From positions 2,325,821 to 2,389,820 of the forward strand of contig JAJEKV010000057.1 in assembly GCA_021234155.1 (NCBI GenBank): a DNA stretch of 64,000 nucleotides. The letters are read 5' to 3'. Below, piece after piece: positions 11,835 through 24,919 of this stretch (positions are counted from its first letter, which is position 1; each line of letters starts with the position of its first letter). The notes under the pieces were generated by a model. That model made no database searches, had not been told where the DNA came from, and worked only from the letters and a program-made list of their open reading frames with translations. Origin of the DNA: Isoetes taiwanensis. Taxonomy: Eukaryota > Streptophyta > Lycopodiopsida > Isoetales > Isoetaceae. Position numbers and translations under genes: made by a program.

Positions 11835-14003
11835 AAAAATGATGTTGTCCTCAGCATCAAGACTACTCTTGTTGCAGGGCAACACATGATACATTGAAAG
11901 GAAGTCTCCCCTCCTTAAAGAGATAGCGTGAGATTATAAGTCACACAGACGTTGTCATGTTCAAAGTGATTAAGTTTGAAATGACTTGTAATGTGCAATT
12001 TATAACTCTGGAATATAAGAGGTAGAGGTATAGATCAGACATGATCATCGCTTAGGACTGTCAAAAGTGAACAGTCAAGGTTTGTGGAAGTCTCACTGTT
12101 TCATTCGTGGTGACAAGTTCACAGTCTATCTATTTTAGAAATAATTCTTTCTATACATACAGGTAACTGATTATATATTAAAGACAGGTATAGATATAAA
12201 GAACTTCTATTTGTTGTTATATTATAATACAGAGTTATTAACCTCGCACTGTTTAGTAGAAAGTCATTCTAATCATATTAACTTCTGTGTATATATCTAT
12301 TATATTCTCCCTTCACTTTGCAAGTGATTTTATTACAGCCAGGCTTAATGTAATTTTGCATCTAAATTTTGTTTTCCTATTTTGTTACAATTTTAACAAC
12401 TCATATATTGCTATCGTGAGTGTTTAGATGCCCCTGACATTTATAGTTACCCTTTAATAGAATTATATATTGTACTGTATTTGCCATTTTGACCTATATA
12501 CTTTAATATTAATTACAGACAGACGTTCTTCATTTATTATTCATAACCTTGTTATAACATTATCTAAGTCTCGTTACTCCCTTAGGAGTTTGTGTAAGAC
12601 ATATATAATTATATCCTTCTATTATATTTGACTATGTGTTTAAATAGCTTTCCCCTTTTGAGTATCTTTAATGTTTCCACACTCACATTCTCGATCCATA
12701 GTTTACACTTAGTCAGAATCGATAGCGGATCTCGATATCACGAGGGGTAAAGACCCTTAGAAAGTGAGACTACATTGTTGATTAAAATGTTGGTTTAATT
12801 TCAAATAAAGTTCTAAGGTGTAAAACTCCAATTGCTATATTGTTGGCTTTAAGTAACCATGGGTAAAACCTTTGTGGCGCTAAATCTAAAATCATGGATC
12901 TAAGGCTTGTATCTGATAATGCTGCAAAATAGAATAATAGATGATTCCTTAGGTTAATTGACCAACGGAATTTCGAGGCGAACTAATACTAAAACGAGCT
13001 TTACCTCACATGAGCACACATATTAATTCCTTAGTTATATCTATACGTTTATTAGATATCTAGACATTCGTACATTGACATGGCACAGGTACGACGGAAG
13101 CATAGAAAGCATGCCTGGTGCTTCTTGAGGCTATTATATAATGGTGGTTAAGCAGGTCCTGGGCTCGCTCTTGAAGTAGAAGTCTGAATGATGGGAATAA
13201 GGAGTGGTAAGGTATCCTTATTTTGGATGGATACTGGAGAAAATTGATATGACGATGGTTATCATACGATTGAAACACTGGACCTAATAATTACGAGGAT
13301 GGATTTACCATGCGGCATATATGTTGCCATTCAACGTAGAAGGAGACTGGATATAGCACCATATATCTGATGGAGAAGTGGTTTATGATTATCTACCGTA
13401 GACCACGTTAAAGAGGTACTATAGTAAGGTGGAAAACTGGATTATAAATATCCAGCTCATGAAAGGTAGATCACTTTAGAAGTGTAGGTTTCGACAATGG
13501 TGGTGAAGGTATAGAATGTTGACCTACTTGAGTTGAGGTATGATTCGCGGAACGGTAGAGAATAATGTCGTATGAGGATGTTGATCCATAAACTATGGAT
13601 TATAAAATTACACATATATTGTGTTTGGTAGAGAGATTGATGTTCCTGAGGCGTGAAATAAAGACCCAAGATTATAGACGACTAAGAAGACCACGTAGCC
13701 TCGTGGATATGCTTAATGACGTTGGTGAAATGCATGACCATTATGCATGATATAAATTAAGGAAATGGACACATGTTATGTCTGCTGGGAGCATCGAGAT
13801 GCCGTATAACAGACTGGAGAATAGTGTGGTAGTTTCCACATAAGGTCAAGAGAAGACGACAATTGGTAGGAACAGGCGCAACCATCGAAAAGCTGCAAGG
13901 TATGTTGGATCTTTGGTGAAGCCAGACTATAAAGGAAAGTTGACCTTCAACTAATGATACATTAGGAAGGCAAGTAATGTACCCACACGACAAGTGGGAG
14001 ACA
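11835..14003 (-). pseudogene. Decayed 3' part of outer element pol, probable integrase end
   Basis: AT-rich sequence with only short frames. On the minus strand, around 13460-13669, a frame includes 'LPFRESYLNSS'. This resembles the 'LP..EF.YN.S' segment near the end of the Ty3-type integrase core, which fits its position upstream of the polypurine tract. Everything else is too eroded to assign, and the frame is interrupted throughout. Confidence 0.4.
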
Positions 14004-14006
14004 AGA

Positions 14007-14034
14007 CACACTCACCCCGGTTTTTGGTCCACTG
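14007..14034 (+). repeat. Left terminal inverted repeat of the DNA transposon
   Basis: Starts CACACTCACCCCGG and runs to GGTCCAC. Its counterpart is at 41987-42014. The sequence just outside is AGA. Confidence 0.85.
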
Positions 14035-14199
14035 TGGAAAACATCAGTTTTGGTAGGTCTACATGTCCTGTTTTCAAAGAATCCTACATGTGGATTTGTG
14101 GAGGTATGGTTTTGTTCAATAATGGTGTTCTTTTTTCAGTGGACTAAAACATCCACTGTTGTTTTGTAGTTTCCTCTATTGTGACATGTCATTTTATAA

Positions 14200-14720
14200 T
14201 ACAATCCACCGTAGGAAAGAATACTTGAATTTCTACATGTCTAATAATTCTGTTGTCACATGTCTTTCTAGATGTAGGAAAGAATATTTGATTCTCTACA
14301 TGTCCTATGCTTCCATTCACATGTCTTTATAGTAGTAGGACAGAGTACTTTATTTACTAAAGCATTGTAGGAAAGAATACATGAATTACAACATGTGTAA
14401 TACTTCTATTGTCACATGTCTTTATAGAAGTAGGAAAGAATACTTGATTCTCTACATGTCGTATGCTTCCATGTCACATGTCTTTATAGTAGTAGGACAG
14501 AGTACTTTATTTGCTAAGGCATTGTAGGAAAGAATACATGAATTACGACATGTGTAATACTTCTATTGTCACATGTCTTTATAGAAGTAGGAAAGAATAC
14601 TTGATTGTCTACATGTCGTATCCTTCCATATCACGGGTCTTTATAGTGGTAGGACAGAGTACTTGATTTGCTACGTGTGATGCACGTGCACGATCACATG
14701 TCCTTATACTAGTATTCCAT
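14200..14720 (+). repeat. Left subterminal tandem repeats
   Basis: A unit of about 156-157 bp containing ACATGTCTTTATAG and AGGAAAGAATAC repeats about three times; the TTCC(A)T landmark recurs near 14311, 14467 and 14624. The ACATGT hexamer recurs many times. In CACTA elements such subterminal motifs bind the TnpA-type protein; that role is inferred here. Confidence 0.75.
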
Positions 14721-14756
14721 GTAAGACAAGTTACTTCAACTACTTCAATTACTTAA

Positions 14757-15545
14757 CGCATATTTTTGCATAACAAAACCATCAAGAATTTGATTTGTAT
14801 CCCTTGAGGGGGTGCAGGACCGCTGCAACAAATCCCTAAGCATTAATGTCATAGGACCACGCAAAATCCTAACAATATCCTAACATTTTGGATATTGTTA
14901 GAGAAAGACCATTAAACCACGCCTACATTTTTGCATAACAAACCATTAAGAATTGTGAGATGTATTTCTTCATGGAGGAAAGGACCATTGCAACAAATCC
15001 CCAAGCATTAAAATGGCAAGACCATGCAATATCCTAACATTATTCCCCCATTTTGGATATCGTTAGTGGAACGCCATTAAACCGTTCCTACATCTTGGTA
15101 TAATTTAGACCATTAAGAATTTGAGATGTAATTGTCTATGGGGAATATATAGGACCATTGAATCCCCAAGCATTATAAAATGGCAAGACTACGCAATATC
15201 CTAACATTATCCCCCCATTTTGGATATCATTAGTGGAACACCATTAAACCATGCCTATATCTAGTTGGTACTAAGGTTCGCTATAGACGATCCAATAGTT
15301 ATCCACGTCATCCAATGGTTTTAATTGTATCTAATTTATCTTATCCAATGGTTCTTTCTAACGATTTGCACTAAGAATCCAATGGTTATTTGAAAAACAA
15401 GATAACTTATTGTACTTAGACGATTTGCACTAAGAATCCAATGGTTCTTTGAAAAACAAGATAACTTATTGCACTTAGACGAATTGCACTAAGAAATAGA
15501 AATGTAATTGTTTGCACTTAACGATTTGCACTAAGAAATAGAGAT
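14757..15545 (+). repeat. Two further tandem-repeat blocks inside the left end
   Basis: Bases 14757-15270 hold three diverged copies of a unit of about 170 bp, each with ACCATTAAGAATT or a close variant and then 'cctaacat...ttggatat'. Bases 15350-15545 hold a unit of about 63 bp with GATTTGCACTAAGAAT and AACAAGATAACTTATTG. These extend the repetitive end region toward the transposase promoter. Confidence 0.65.
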
Positions 15546-16607
15546 GTAATTGTTGGAGCCATCAAGCAAAAAACCACAGCTAACATCTTAAACCTAAACA
15601 CAAACTCGGGAAAACCTTGCTCGGGAAAACCGTGCTTCCGAGTCATGTGCACGAAGGTATCAGAGCTCCTGTGCATGGTAATCCTCTAAACTAGTGGCTA
15701 GACGTGATAGTTTGGCAGCTCCCCAATTCCAAACGATTGCATCAGAATATCTTTGTCATACTTCTGCATAGCTAGGAATCCTTTAAATCGTTGACTAAGC
15801 TTCCTAAGGAGTATGAATGCAATCGAATTGACAGGGTAGGTTTTTGCAGGCAGCTGAATTGGGTGGAAAGATTATCTCTTAAGGGCCTTTATTCTTGTTT
15901 AAATGGCAAACTTGCTGGAGTCCTGCTGTAAGTGCTTTCTTCCTTTTTTACAGGTTATAATCTCCATAGAAAACTTTGTATCAAAGACATGACTGTATGA
16001 AGAATCATAATATCTTAGACAACTTATGCAACAAGCAAACAATTGTTAAGACTCCTAAGAGAACCTCCACATCCGCATGAATGTTTGGTGCTTATGACAA
16101 AGCGTGATTGCTGCACCATCTTGTGCTTTCGAATGCATGAATGCGAAGGAAGGAGGACCCTAAGTGAAGTTATGCCCTTTAGAACTTGATAGGAAGTAAA
16201 GAATTATAGATGCCACGGGGGTTCCATCGGGGATCAAAAGGGACTACTTCCTTTCTTTGGTTCGCTCCTTCAACCTCTTGTATTGCAACCTCTTGTATTT
16301 TCTGTAATTACATAGTTTACAACTTTGGTTGTTTTACTTATTAAAAGCGGCCATTGAAACCAATACATGATTCAAATTAAATTCTAGTAAGAAATACATG
16401 TCTTGATTGTTTCTCTTCCTATCTCGGGCACCTCATCTCCAAGGAGCATCTTTGTCGACTTGGTAATGTAAACAAGTTGTTTAAAAGCACGATGCATTTT
16501 ACTTGTATTGAAGACCTTGCACTTGTCAATCTTGCATTTGGGCGCAATTGACAAGCTAGAAGTGTCACAGAGTGAGGCGTTCGAAGCTGATCTCTCCTAG
16601 CTACCAG
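15546..16607 (+). promoter_or_regulatory. Non-coding leader upstream of the transposase
   Basis: About 1 kb with no convincing coding exon. It precedes the first ATG of the transposase frame and probably contains its promoter and 5' UTR, perhaps with an intron. No specific element can be assigned. Confidence 0.3.
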
Positions 16608-19600
16608 ATGACGAAGAGTAACAGAGGTTTAGGTTTGAAGAAGCCACAATCCACAAGCAAGAGGCAGTTGAAGCTCTGCTTCTGCCAGAAGTGTGAAGCC
16701 AAGAATCCAGCTGGTGTCTTGATTCCGTACTCAACATGGTGGGATCACGATAGAGAGTCCAAATGGGCATCATTCAGGGCAAGCCTTCGCAAATCCAAGA
16801 TTGCTGTGAGGGATTGCATTTGCCAATGCCAAAGGTGTATTCTTGCCAATCCCCATGGCTTGTCTTTTAGGCGTGCAGATTATCTGCGGCATTTGCGCAT
16901 AAGTAATGCAAATCTTGGCTTCGATGTTGGGGCTGAAGTGAACATGATTGAGGACTGCGATGTGGCAATGCCTCGCACAGAAGAGGGACATGTTGGTTGC
17001 AGCCAGGTGGCCGCTGAGGAAACAGAGCAGGGGAGTGGCTGCGACACAGATATTATTTGTGAGCCGAGGGCTTTTGTTGCTCCAGAAGAGCCGGTTGTCA
17101 GAGGTGATCGCCATCTCGTTGTTTTTGCTGCTGTGGAAGATCAGTTGGACAGCGATGGAGACGAGGAGGGGGATGATGATGCGCCTGGGCTTTTCGAAAC
17201 CAGTCATACTACAGATGCAACCGTAGATGACCATATTCTCCTGGCTATAATGAAGCTAGAGAATGTCCTCGAGATGCACTCAGGATCAGAAAGTTTGAGA
17301 GACGACATTCTTAGAGTTCTATTCTGCGATGCGAAACAATCTAGTCTAGCTTCCCTGATCTCCCAGAAGGGCAACTGGGACGGCTTTATCAATGGCCATA
17401 AAGTCCCTTCTAGTTCGAGGAGCATGAAGCGTCTTCTAAAGCACCTGGGCCTCACACCAATTCAGCGTTATGCAATTTGCTACCACAAAGCGGGCTTTCA
17501 AGGATCGAAGAACCATGTATTCAGCGCTGTAGTTGATGATGAGAGCATTGTTACCGCTCCAATTGCAGTCTGCCCAACTGCAGCAAAGACACGGAAGGAG
17601 AGTGTACAATTTGCTGTGATTCCTTTGGCGAACCGTGTTAGACAGATGTGCTCCGTGCCCTCGATTTGTTGGAATTCACTTCACAGCTGGAGGTTGCGGG
17701 ATGACTGGCTTGGCAAATCAGTTGACTCTGCACCAGAGGTACGACATTTGTGTGGAAGCACCATGACAGGTGCGTTTGGAGAAGTTATAGTTGATTAAGT
17801 TGCATTGTTTTGGCAGTTCATGAAACATTTTTGTCACGGAAAAATTTGGAGGCAGCGACAAGATCTATGGAATCCAAAAGCATTGTTAGAGCTTCCAGCA
17901 ATGTGCCCCAAGTGTGAGACTGGGCATAGATGTTGGCCCGATGTTCACCCTGCAGTCTTGGACAAGAAGGAGCATGGGACTGGCTTTGCAGTTGAATGTG
18001 CAAATTGCTCCAATGAATTCAGATATGAGCCCAGATACATTGCAGGTGACCCGCGCCATTGGGCAGCGATGTTGCACAGGGATGGCTTCCAAGCTGCGTC
18101 AACAAAAGTGCATTCGGTTGAAGCGTACTCTCTAGTCGTCCTAAATGGAGATCCGATGCTGCCCGAGTCAGAGGTTTTTGTTCTCCCGCTCATGTACATC
18201 CCGAGCGAGCTAGTCGAGGGTGGGGGGGCAGATGTGTTTGACGAGTTCGAGGACATCATCGTGAGAATGATTGACCGGTTGTTACGCCCGCGGTGTGGAA
18301 TTGGACTATGCTATTGACATCCCGGACTTCGAAGGTTTGAAATTTAATAGGCACTTCATCCACAGGACTTCTTTCTTTGGTTTCATGGGAGACCACATTG
18401 CTCATTGCGCAATCGCCAAAACTTCGCAAGGTCCTTGCTTACTCTATTAAAGCCGTTGACTTATTGACTGTTGCTTACCAGTGACTTCCTCGAGTGCAGC
18501 TAGCCTAAGCCCGTGCGCCATTGCTTACACTTGATATCATTTGCAGGTGGCCTAAACCCATGCCGTTACTGCCATGTTCGTACGGATGGTGGCATTTTCA
18601 AGGAGCTGCACAAGAAGTCAAGATTTCCAGATGAGCCAAAGACAATGGAGTTCATTCTTGAGTCCATTGACAGGTACAAAAGCAGCAAAGCAACATTCAG
18701 GGAGCATGGCGTGAAGGGGAAGTCCACACTACTTCATCATTCGCAAGGTCACGATCTTACCGCGCATCACCCCATTGATACGATGCACACAGTTGCCCTT
18801 GGTAACACGCTAACCCCGTTCAAACCCTGGAATATCTTAGTATTGAATGTGGTCTAGTTTAACATTTTGATGATTTTGTGTAGCAAGAGTTGTGGCACTG
18901 GCCCTGACCCCGTATAATTGAATTGGGACTGTTCCTTCATGCAGGTGTGGCCAAAGACACCAACGAGGACACCTTCAGGTTGCTAGAGGTGAGAGACGGT
19001 GACACTTCAAGACGCAAGGAAGTTGAGAGGCGATTAGCCGAGGTTAAACATAACCGAACTCCGTATTTACGCAATAGAAGATTTCCAGGCGATCCTTTAC
19101 GCCAGCAGGGGTATTGGAAAGCGATTTAACATCAAGCTTTTGCTCGGTTTTATCTTGAATATGTTTTTACGTGGTCGATCTCGGAGGAAAGAATGCTCTT
19201 TCATCAAGCTGGCGGCTGATTGTTGTCGTCTCATTTACGACCAGTCAAGGAATGGTGGCTGGTCCCAAGTAGCCCTTGAAAGTCTTGCTAACCTGCAAGT
19301 CTCCTGGCGGATCATGAGCGAAGCCTTCTTCGGAGAGAATAGCAAAATCATCCATCATATGTTCGGGTCGAGGCACATGATTGAGGACATTCGCAACTAC
19401 GGTGGGCTGGATGGGACATGGTGTTACAGGTATGCAACAACCTTGAATTACTTTACATTTAGGGTTTGCTTAGTAAACTTCCGCCACTTACTAAGCAGGA
19501 TGGAGAGGCGCTTCTCGAAGGTTAACAAGATATGCACCAACCCCGTGCACATGGAGCTCACTTTTGCAAAATTTGCGAACAAACTTTTTTTCTCGGAGAT

Positions 19601-20697
19601 TATGTGTGCTCGAATCCAAGACAGGAATGGTGATCTACACCCACAAAGGTGGGAGAATTTGCTGCGGTCATCACTTGAAGGGGACTTTGCGTCAGGTACA
19701 AGTAACCTTGTGATTCCCCTTGCAAGTGACCTTGTGATTCCCCTTGCGTGATACATTTATAAGCTCAACTTTGCCCTTCTTTGTTTGTATGAATTGGGTC
19801 TATTGTACATGAATTGTCCTCATTTTGAGCTGTTATAATGTGACATCCCTACGTGCAGGGTACATTGCCACCAGAAATGAGAGGGACGCACGATTTTTGG
19901 GTTCTGTAGGTGTTCCAGAGGAGAGGCGAGAGATTATTGCAGAGACTCCAATCTTGAGCGGGAGAAGCCAAACCAGAGATGCCTCGCGAATGGAGCTATT
20001 GGCTGCCCGCAATTATGACCTGGAATTGACGTCCAACGAAGTGAGACTGTTCAAGCATTGTTTCTTCCGTGGAACTCTCTTCCGGGTTGGCGATCAGGTC
20101 GCTGTTGCTTCAGACACGGATGTTCATGATTGGTATTGTCGACTGATTAACATCATCATATTCAGCACAACCACTGGATCAGCGCTGTGTTTCACAGGTC
20201 TTTACCACAAGGTATGTCCTGTTGAAGGAAATCGCATCGAGAAGGATAGCACCGGGAAAGTGGTGTTGCAAGGAAGTGTTGGAATGACATCGGAGTGCAT
20301 CAGACCGCTCAACCACCTGCTTAGAGAGGTTTGCATTTTAGCGGGTCACAGAGATGGCACAAAGGTGGTTCTAGAGACCAGGACACTTGAAGTTCCTTCG
20401 AGATTACTTTCACCAGGTGGCCCGGGCATACCTCCACACTATCCATGCCAGGGGGACATAGTAAGATTGCGCCACTCCCGTGGTGACGAACTTTGGATGG
20501 GACAGGTCGACACGGTCGACTACGAGGCGCAGACATTCAGAATGACATGGATGAAGAGCCATGCTCATGGTTGGTTGCGCCACTATGAAGAAAGACTCGA
20601 ACAGTCATTTGGCACAATCAGCTGCGTAGTCCCCTGCCAGGTGAGTCATTGGAAGGGTAAGCACACGTTATACATTCCTACCGATGACATGAACTAG
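16608..20697 (+). pseudogene. Multi-exon transposase of the CACTA-like element, frame broken
   Basis: The first ATG of the main frame is 16608. Exons read approximately 16608-17738, 17817-18448, 18547-18801, 18945-19430, 19500-19695 and 19859-20697, mostly with GT-AG borders. The N-terminal part has two Cys-x2-Cys pairs ('CFCQKCEAKN', 'CICQCQRC'). The second exon adds 'MCPKCETGHRC' and 'VECANCSNEF', and exon 3 starts 'GGLNPCRYCHV'. This succession of zinc-binding pairs around a DDE core fits the En/Spm (Plavaka, Tnp2) type. The last exon encodes about 280 residues that I do not recognise, with a 'VGDQVAVASD' segment. There is a frameshift near 18294, an in-frame TAA at 19127-19129 and another shift near 19200. 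As written it cannot be translated whole; some breaks may be consensus errors. Confidence 0.7.
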
Positions 20698-21059
20698 GAA
20701 AAAGCCTAGTTTGAATCCGACGGCGACCATTGGCAATCAGCAATGTATTTTACCAGAAATAAGAAGGGCTTTTGTTAAAGAAACATTGCTGCCAAGAACT
20801 CCTACTATGACATTCTGCGTGCCTTTTGCAGTTGCATGCCAGAAATGAGCGGAGCATATAGTTTTAATCATGTTTGACTACTGGTTTATAACAGTTTTTC
20901 CAGTTCTTGTACTAGTTAACAGTGCAGCAGTGCAAGAAACAGAGTAGAGTGTTTGATGCGATGCGATGCGGTGTGAGTTATATTTTTCGGTGCGAGGTTA
21001 CCTTTGCTATAATCAATGCGGTGCAGTGCGGTTTATATCGGTGCGGGTGTGCATTTCTT
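20698..21059. other. 3' flank of transposase with GATGCG/GTGCGG simple repeats
   Basis: Probable 3' UTR. Bases 20955-21050 are rich in short GATGCG and GGTGCGG-like iterations, ending where the inner LTR element begins. Confidence 0.4.
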
Positions 21060-22663
21060 TGTGACGCTCCCTGAATATATACGACCCTCGGACGTATACA
21101 TACGGGGACTTTCCCCTCCCATGGCGATCGTCTCACCATGAGCAGGGCCCTCCGTCTGTTTCGGGCCTCCTATGAAATGAGGCCCGAAGGAAGGACACGA
21201 AGGGGTCATTCGGCCCACGCCTTCAATGGGACTCCTACGTCGCGGAAGCATGAATACAAGGGTTAGCACACAGCACGAATATACATAAATATCCACCACG
21301 AAGGGTGGCACGTCCATCCAAAATACCAATGACATAGAATATGCATCTAATCCTAAGGAAACACCCAAACCCGGTGTTCTACCCCCTCGAGACTCTAGTG
21401 AGGATCGACCCAATACCGGGCCTCAAGAGATCGGCGAGGCCGAAGTCTTGGCATGGCGTTGGGCGGCATAGAACATCGGCTAGGGTAGTCCACTCCATCC
21501 GCCCCTCTCCGTGCACACTTTGCGGATGGGTCAATTCATGCTATGGCCGCTATAGCCTTAGGAGAGCGCAAACTCGGGGCATCACCCTCCGAGCCTACTC
21601 CGGGTTCATGGCGCTTTGGTCAGATGAGGCAGGGAGGGGGAGGCGTCCCCTTCGAATCACAGTGGTTCCATGGGCGAAGCTAGAGAATACGTCGCGCATC
21701 GGCGACCCCCGTATCCGTGCCGACTTACTGCGCCCTAAATCTACTCAAAGTGCAAGGTGCTCCATACGGATCACACCTTCCCACCGGGAGTGTCGGACCC
21801 ATACCGGCCCTCTACGTGACCAGGGCCATCGGGGCCTAGCCCTTTGTAGGAGTCTCAGGAGCCTTGTATGCTCTTGCGAGACCCCACCCCTCATGTCACC
21901 ACTTTGTGTTCCTTATCCGGTGCTAAGCCGGACCATAGCATCTAGGACCGGTGGGTTCTTGTGCCAAGAAACTAATGGGACTTTTCTGAGGCTATCTAGG
22001 AGCATACTACTATACACGGTTGAGGCCTCTACCCCCCGTAATCCCCCGTTTAGTCGGATGAAACAAAGAACTAACAATCCATCCTTTGAGTAAGAACCGT
22101 AATTGAATATAAAGAGAGCTTGTTTGTACAAACAAGGGTTAGTTTCTATGATGAATTACAAAAAGAGAAGAGAAAAGACGGACACAACCAAGTGTTAACT
22201 AGAATTCACATAGCCACCCACCTGAATTTGGCTGGACTCATTCCCATGGGGCGCCTCCATCTCTGGCGGTTGAAGATTCATTTGTGGCTTCCACGAGGGG
22301 ACGCGGTATGGCGGTTCTCTGCCCGGTGGTTGATGGCTCGGCTCTGGCCTTCCTTGGTCGATCTTCAGGAGTCAATCCCAGGGATAGGGGTCAAGTTGGC
22401 ATCCAAACTTGGCAATCCCCATGCTACCCAATCGATTGGGGCAGGTGGCGCCTTCCCAATTAGTAATTATCCTAATTTACTAGGTTATAGGTTATTATTG
22501 ATAATGTGTTAAATTAGCATAGCTAATTTAATCCTTTGTAAGGTAACCCCCTAGGTTGCAATTAAGTTCCCATACCCCCATGGTAGCGTACCCTTAGGGA
22601 GTGACGTGCTTGTATTTGTACGTGTCCCGTATAGTAGACCGTATAAATACGTGGAACGTCACA
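21060..22663 (-). repeat. 3' LTR of inner element
   Basis: 1,604 bp, bounded by TGTGACG and CGTCACA. The first 300 bases match the other LTR almost perfectly; bases 21365-21960 show dense small differences. It carries a 12-bp insertion near 22630. Confidence 0.92.
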
Positions 22664-22676
22664 TTCTCCCCTCCTT
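22664..22676 (-). other. Polypurine tract of inner element
   Basis: AAGGAGGGGAGAA on the minus strand, immediately upstream of the 3' LTR. Confidence 0.85.
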
Positions 22677-22987
22677 AAAAATAATGCTGTCCTCAGCATT
22701 AGGGTTAGCTAATTGAATACATCTAGGTAAAGCACTCAATTAGAGAATGAAGTTAAGAATATAACAGTAATACGTTGAGATTATAGTAATTTGAACAGTA
22801 ATACATTGAAGTTAAAATATGAAAGTACAAGCACCAGGGTGCTCGATACAAACTTATGATGAAAGGAGTTTAGGACCGGAGTCCGGTTTAAAACATTCTG
22901 ACAACAAAATTCATACATGTAGACAAAAGCAATACGGGACAAGTTGGGTCATCAGCAACCCTCTATACAATGCAGGTGACGACTTGT
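22677..22987. other. Non-coding stretch between protease stop and polypurine tract
   Basis: No coding signal. In a complete Ty3 element several kilobases of reverse transcriptase, RNase H and integrase would lie here; only about 300 bases remain. Confidence 0.6.
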
Positions 22988-24687
22988 TCATTGGCCTTTT
23001 ATTGTCACACGTGCTCCATTAGCGGCGTTGAAGGTGACCTCCCGTTTCTCACAGTCTATGTGGGCCCTAGCAGACGCTAAAAACTCCATTCCCACAATAA
23101 GATCATATTTGCCAATGTCCATTAACTCGGCACCTAAGGCAACTGGTGCACACGGGCAGTACATTTTAAGGTTAATCTGGCGGGCCATGAGTGTGTCGAT
23201 CTTACCGCTAGCTAATGTGACCGGCTTAGGGGGGATCTCAATGTTTCCAGCTGCGTGCACAGGCCATTCTAGGAGAAGCAAAATTATGCGTACTACCCGT
23301 GTCCATCAAAATTATGAAGGGCTTACTGTCTACTTGGCCTATTGTAGAAATAACAGAAGGCTGACTTTCAGCGTTGCCTGTTTCTATAGCGGCAAGAATA
23401 TGAGACGCACCATGAATGTACTCGGGAGCCTCGTCCTCCGCAGCAAGATTGGACTCCAAATCTTCCCAATCCAGGTCGGCCATGGCCAGTTGAGCGTCTA
23501 GCGTGGCGTCGCGGACAATTACGCATGAAGTGTCGGGGCCTCATCATCGGTAGCATGCCTTATCCCGGCGGAGCTGTTCTCTGGCCTCTTTAGGAATGGA
23601 CTGTAAGAGGCCCCTAATTTCCTTACCAGCATTGTTCTGCTTATCCGGCGTGCTAAAAGCAACTTTCTTCTCCTGGCGTCCATAGGAATTGTGCTGAGAG
23701 GGCCCCGGACTTGGCGAACGGGGTTTGTAAGGTGTGGACGGCCGTGGCTGCGAGTAAGGAGCAGGTCGCGGATACTGGCTCCTTGGCGTGTCTTCCTCAA
23801 GGCTTAATGCCTTAGCTTCCGCCTCTGCCACTGACTTTGGGTCGATGGCCTTGACCATTCGTTTAATGGATGGGGCCAATCCTTCAATGTAGCCCTCTAC
23901 TGCTCTTTTTTCATTCATTCCTGGCACGTACAACCTCAAACGCATGAATTCGTCAGTGTAGGCCTGCACGGACATGCCCTTCTGTTCCAACTTTGTAGAA
24001 GGTGCGAATTGTTGGCATTTGTGCGCACGGGCACGTAATGCGATTTAAAAGCCTTAGCAAACTTCACGAACTTGCATCCGCTCCTATCGGTGTTTAGCTT
24101 TCGGGTAACCCTTCCACCAAAAAGGGGCTCCGGTAAGGTTAGGTGGTGGCGACCTTCCCTGTATCCTTCTCCAGTCATTCCATAGGACTTCCCGAACTCC
24201 TTCATTTTCGTCCAACCAAGATTCCGCATTCAAGCCTCCTCTGGATTTCCCATCAAAACCGAGCCAACTTCCGATTCTTCCATATACTAGTGATAGTCGT
24301 ATCAACAGCTTTTTTCGGTATTCCTTATCCTTACGCCTTGAATGGTCACCATGCGATAGCGAGGGAACCCGAAGAACCCGAAGTGGTTGAATGTGAGGAA
24401 GCGGCGCTATCCTTAGAGGAACCGATGGCGCTTAGCATGAGTCCTCCCCAATGCAGTGCGGGGGCTAGCTCTGGGAGGAGATGGCATTTGCAGTGAGTGG
24501 ACTCAATGGTATGAGGTAATTCCGGTCCGTCCTCCTGAATATGTGGCAGTGGATTGGTATGCAATACATAAGCCTGTAACTCGCCGAGTTGCCTTTTCAT
24601 TAACATCAATTCCTGTTCAGGGTTGAGCCTACTGGCGTTGGAGGGTGTTTGCCAAGCGGCGTTACGTACACCGTCTATAGGAGTCAT
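22988..24687 (-). pseudogene. Ty3-type gag and aspartic protease, with frameshifts
   Basis: The region opens with an ATG at 24687. The middle (about 23990-23544) encodes a Ty3 gag segment with 'LYVPGMNEKRAVEGYIEGL' followed by a proline-rich linker. The protease follows: 'ILMDTGSTHNFAS' at about 23330 carries the catalytic DTG, and 'YDLIVGMEFL' with 'HIDCEKREVTF' at 23100-23030 forms its C-terminal half. The stop is at 22988. The reading frame shifts several times between these blocks, near 24300, 24000, 23540 and 23280. The zinc knuckle normally found between gag and protease is not obvious. The role would be capsid formation and polyprotein cleavage; as written it is not translatable in one piece. 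Confidence 0.75.
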
Positions 24688-24919
24688 TCATGAATATATA
24701 AGCAGATTTACATTCATATGCAATCCCTTTTTAAGTTAATTGAACAAAAATATATACAAATAGAAGACAATACTTGTATTTCATTCAAGTTGATTATTAC
24801 AACGGGTTGATTGATACATGGATTGAGACAAAAGTAGGTATGATACAATGGAAACTTTGAAAGTTCTACTTGCACACAGCGTAACCACAACAAAGAAAAC
24901 ATAACGGGAGGCACCAAGC
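24688..24919. other. AT-rich spacer between inner-element ORFs
   Basis: Non-coding AT-rich stretch. Similar spacers separate the other ORFs at about 25440-25620, 27060-27220 and 28630-28750. The spacer near 25573-25600 contains an (AT)n run. Confidence 0.5.

Noticed and set aside
12000-14000. Separate host gene between the left LTR and the DNA transposon
   Set aside because: Position, strand and an integrase-like segment fit decayed pol of the outer element better.
16770-17455. Minus-strand frames at 16.8-17.5 kb
   Set aside because: They are antisense to the well-supported zinc-rich exon of the transposase.
21033-22131. Long open frames within the LTRs at 21-22 kb and 29-30.6 kb
   Set aside because: They lie wholly in non-coding LTR sequence, appear in both LTR copies, and have no family motif.
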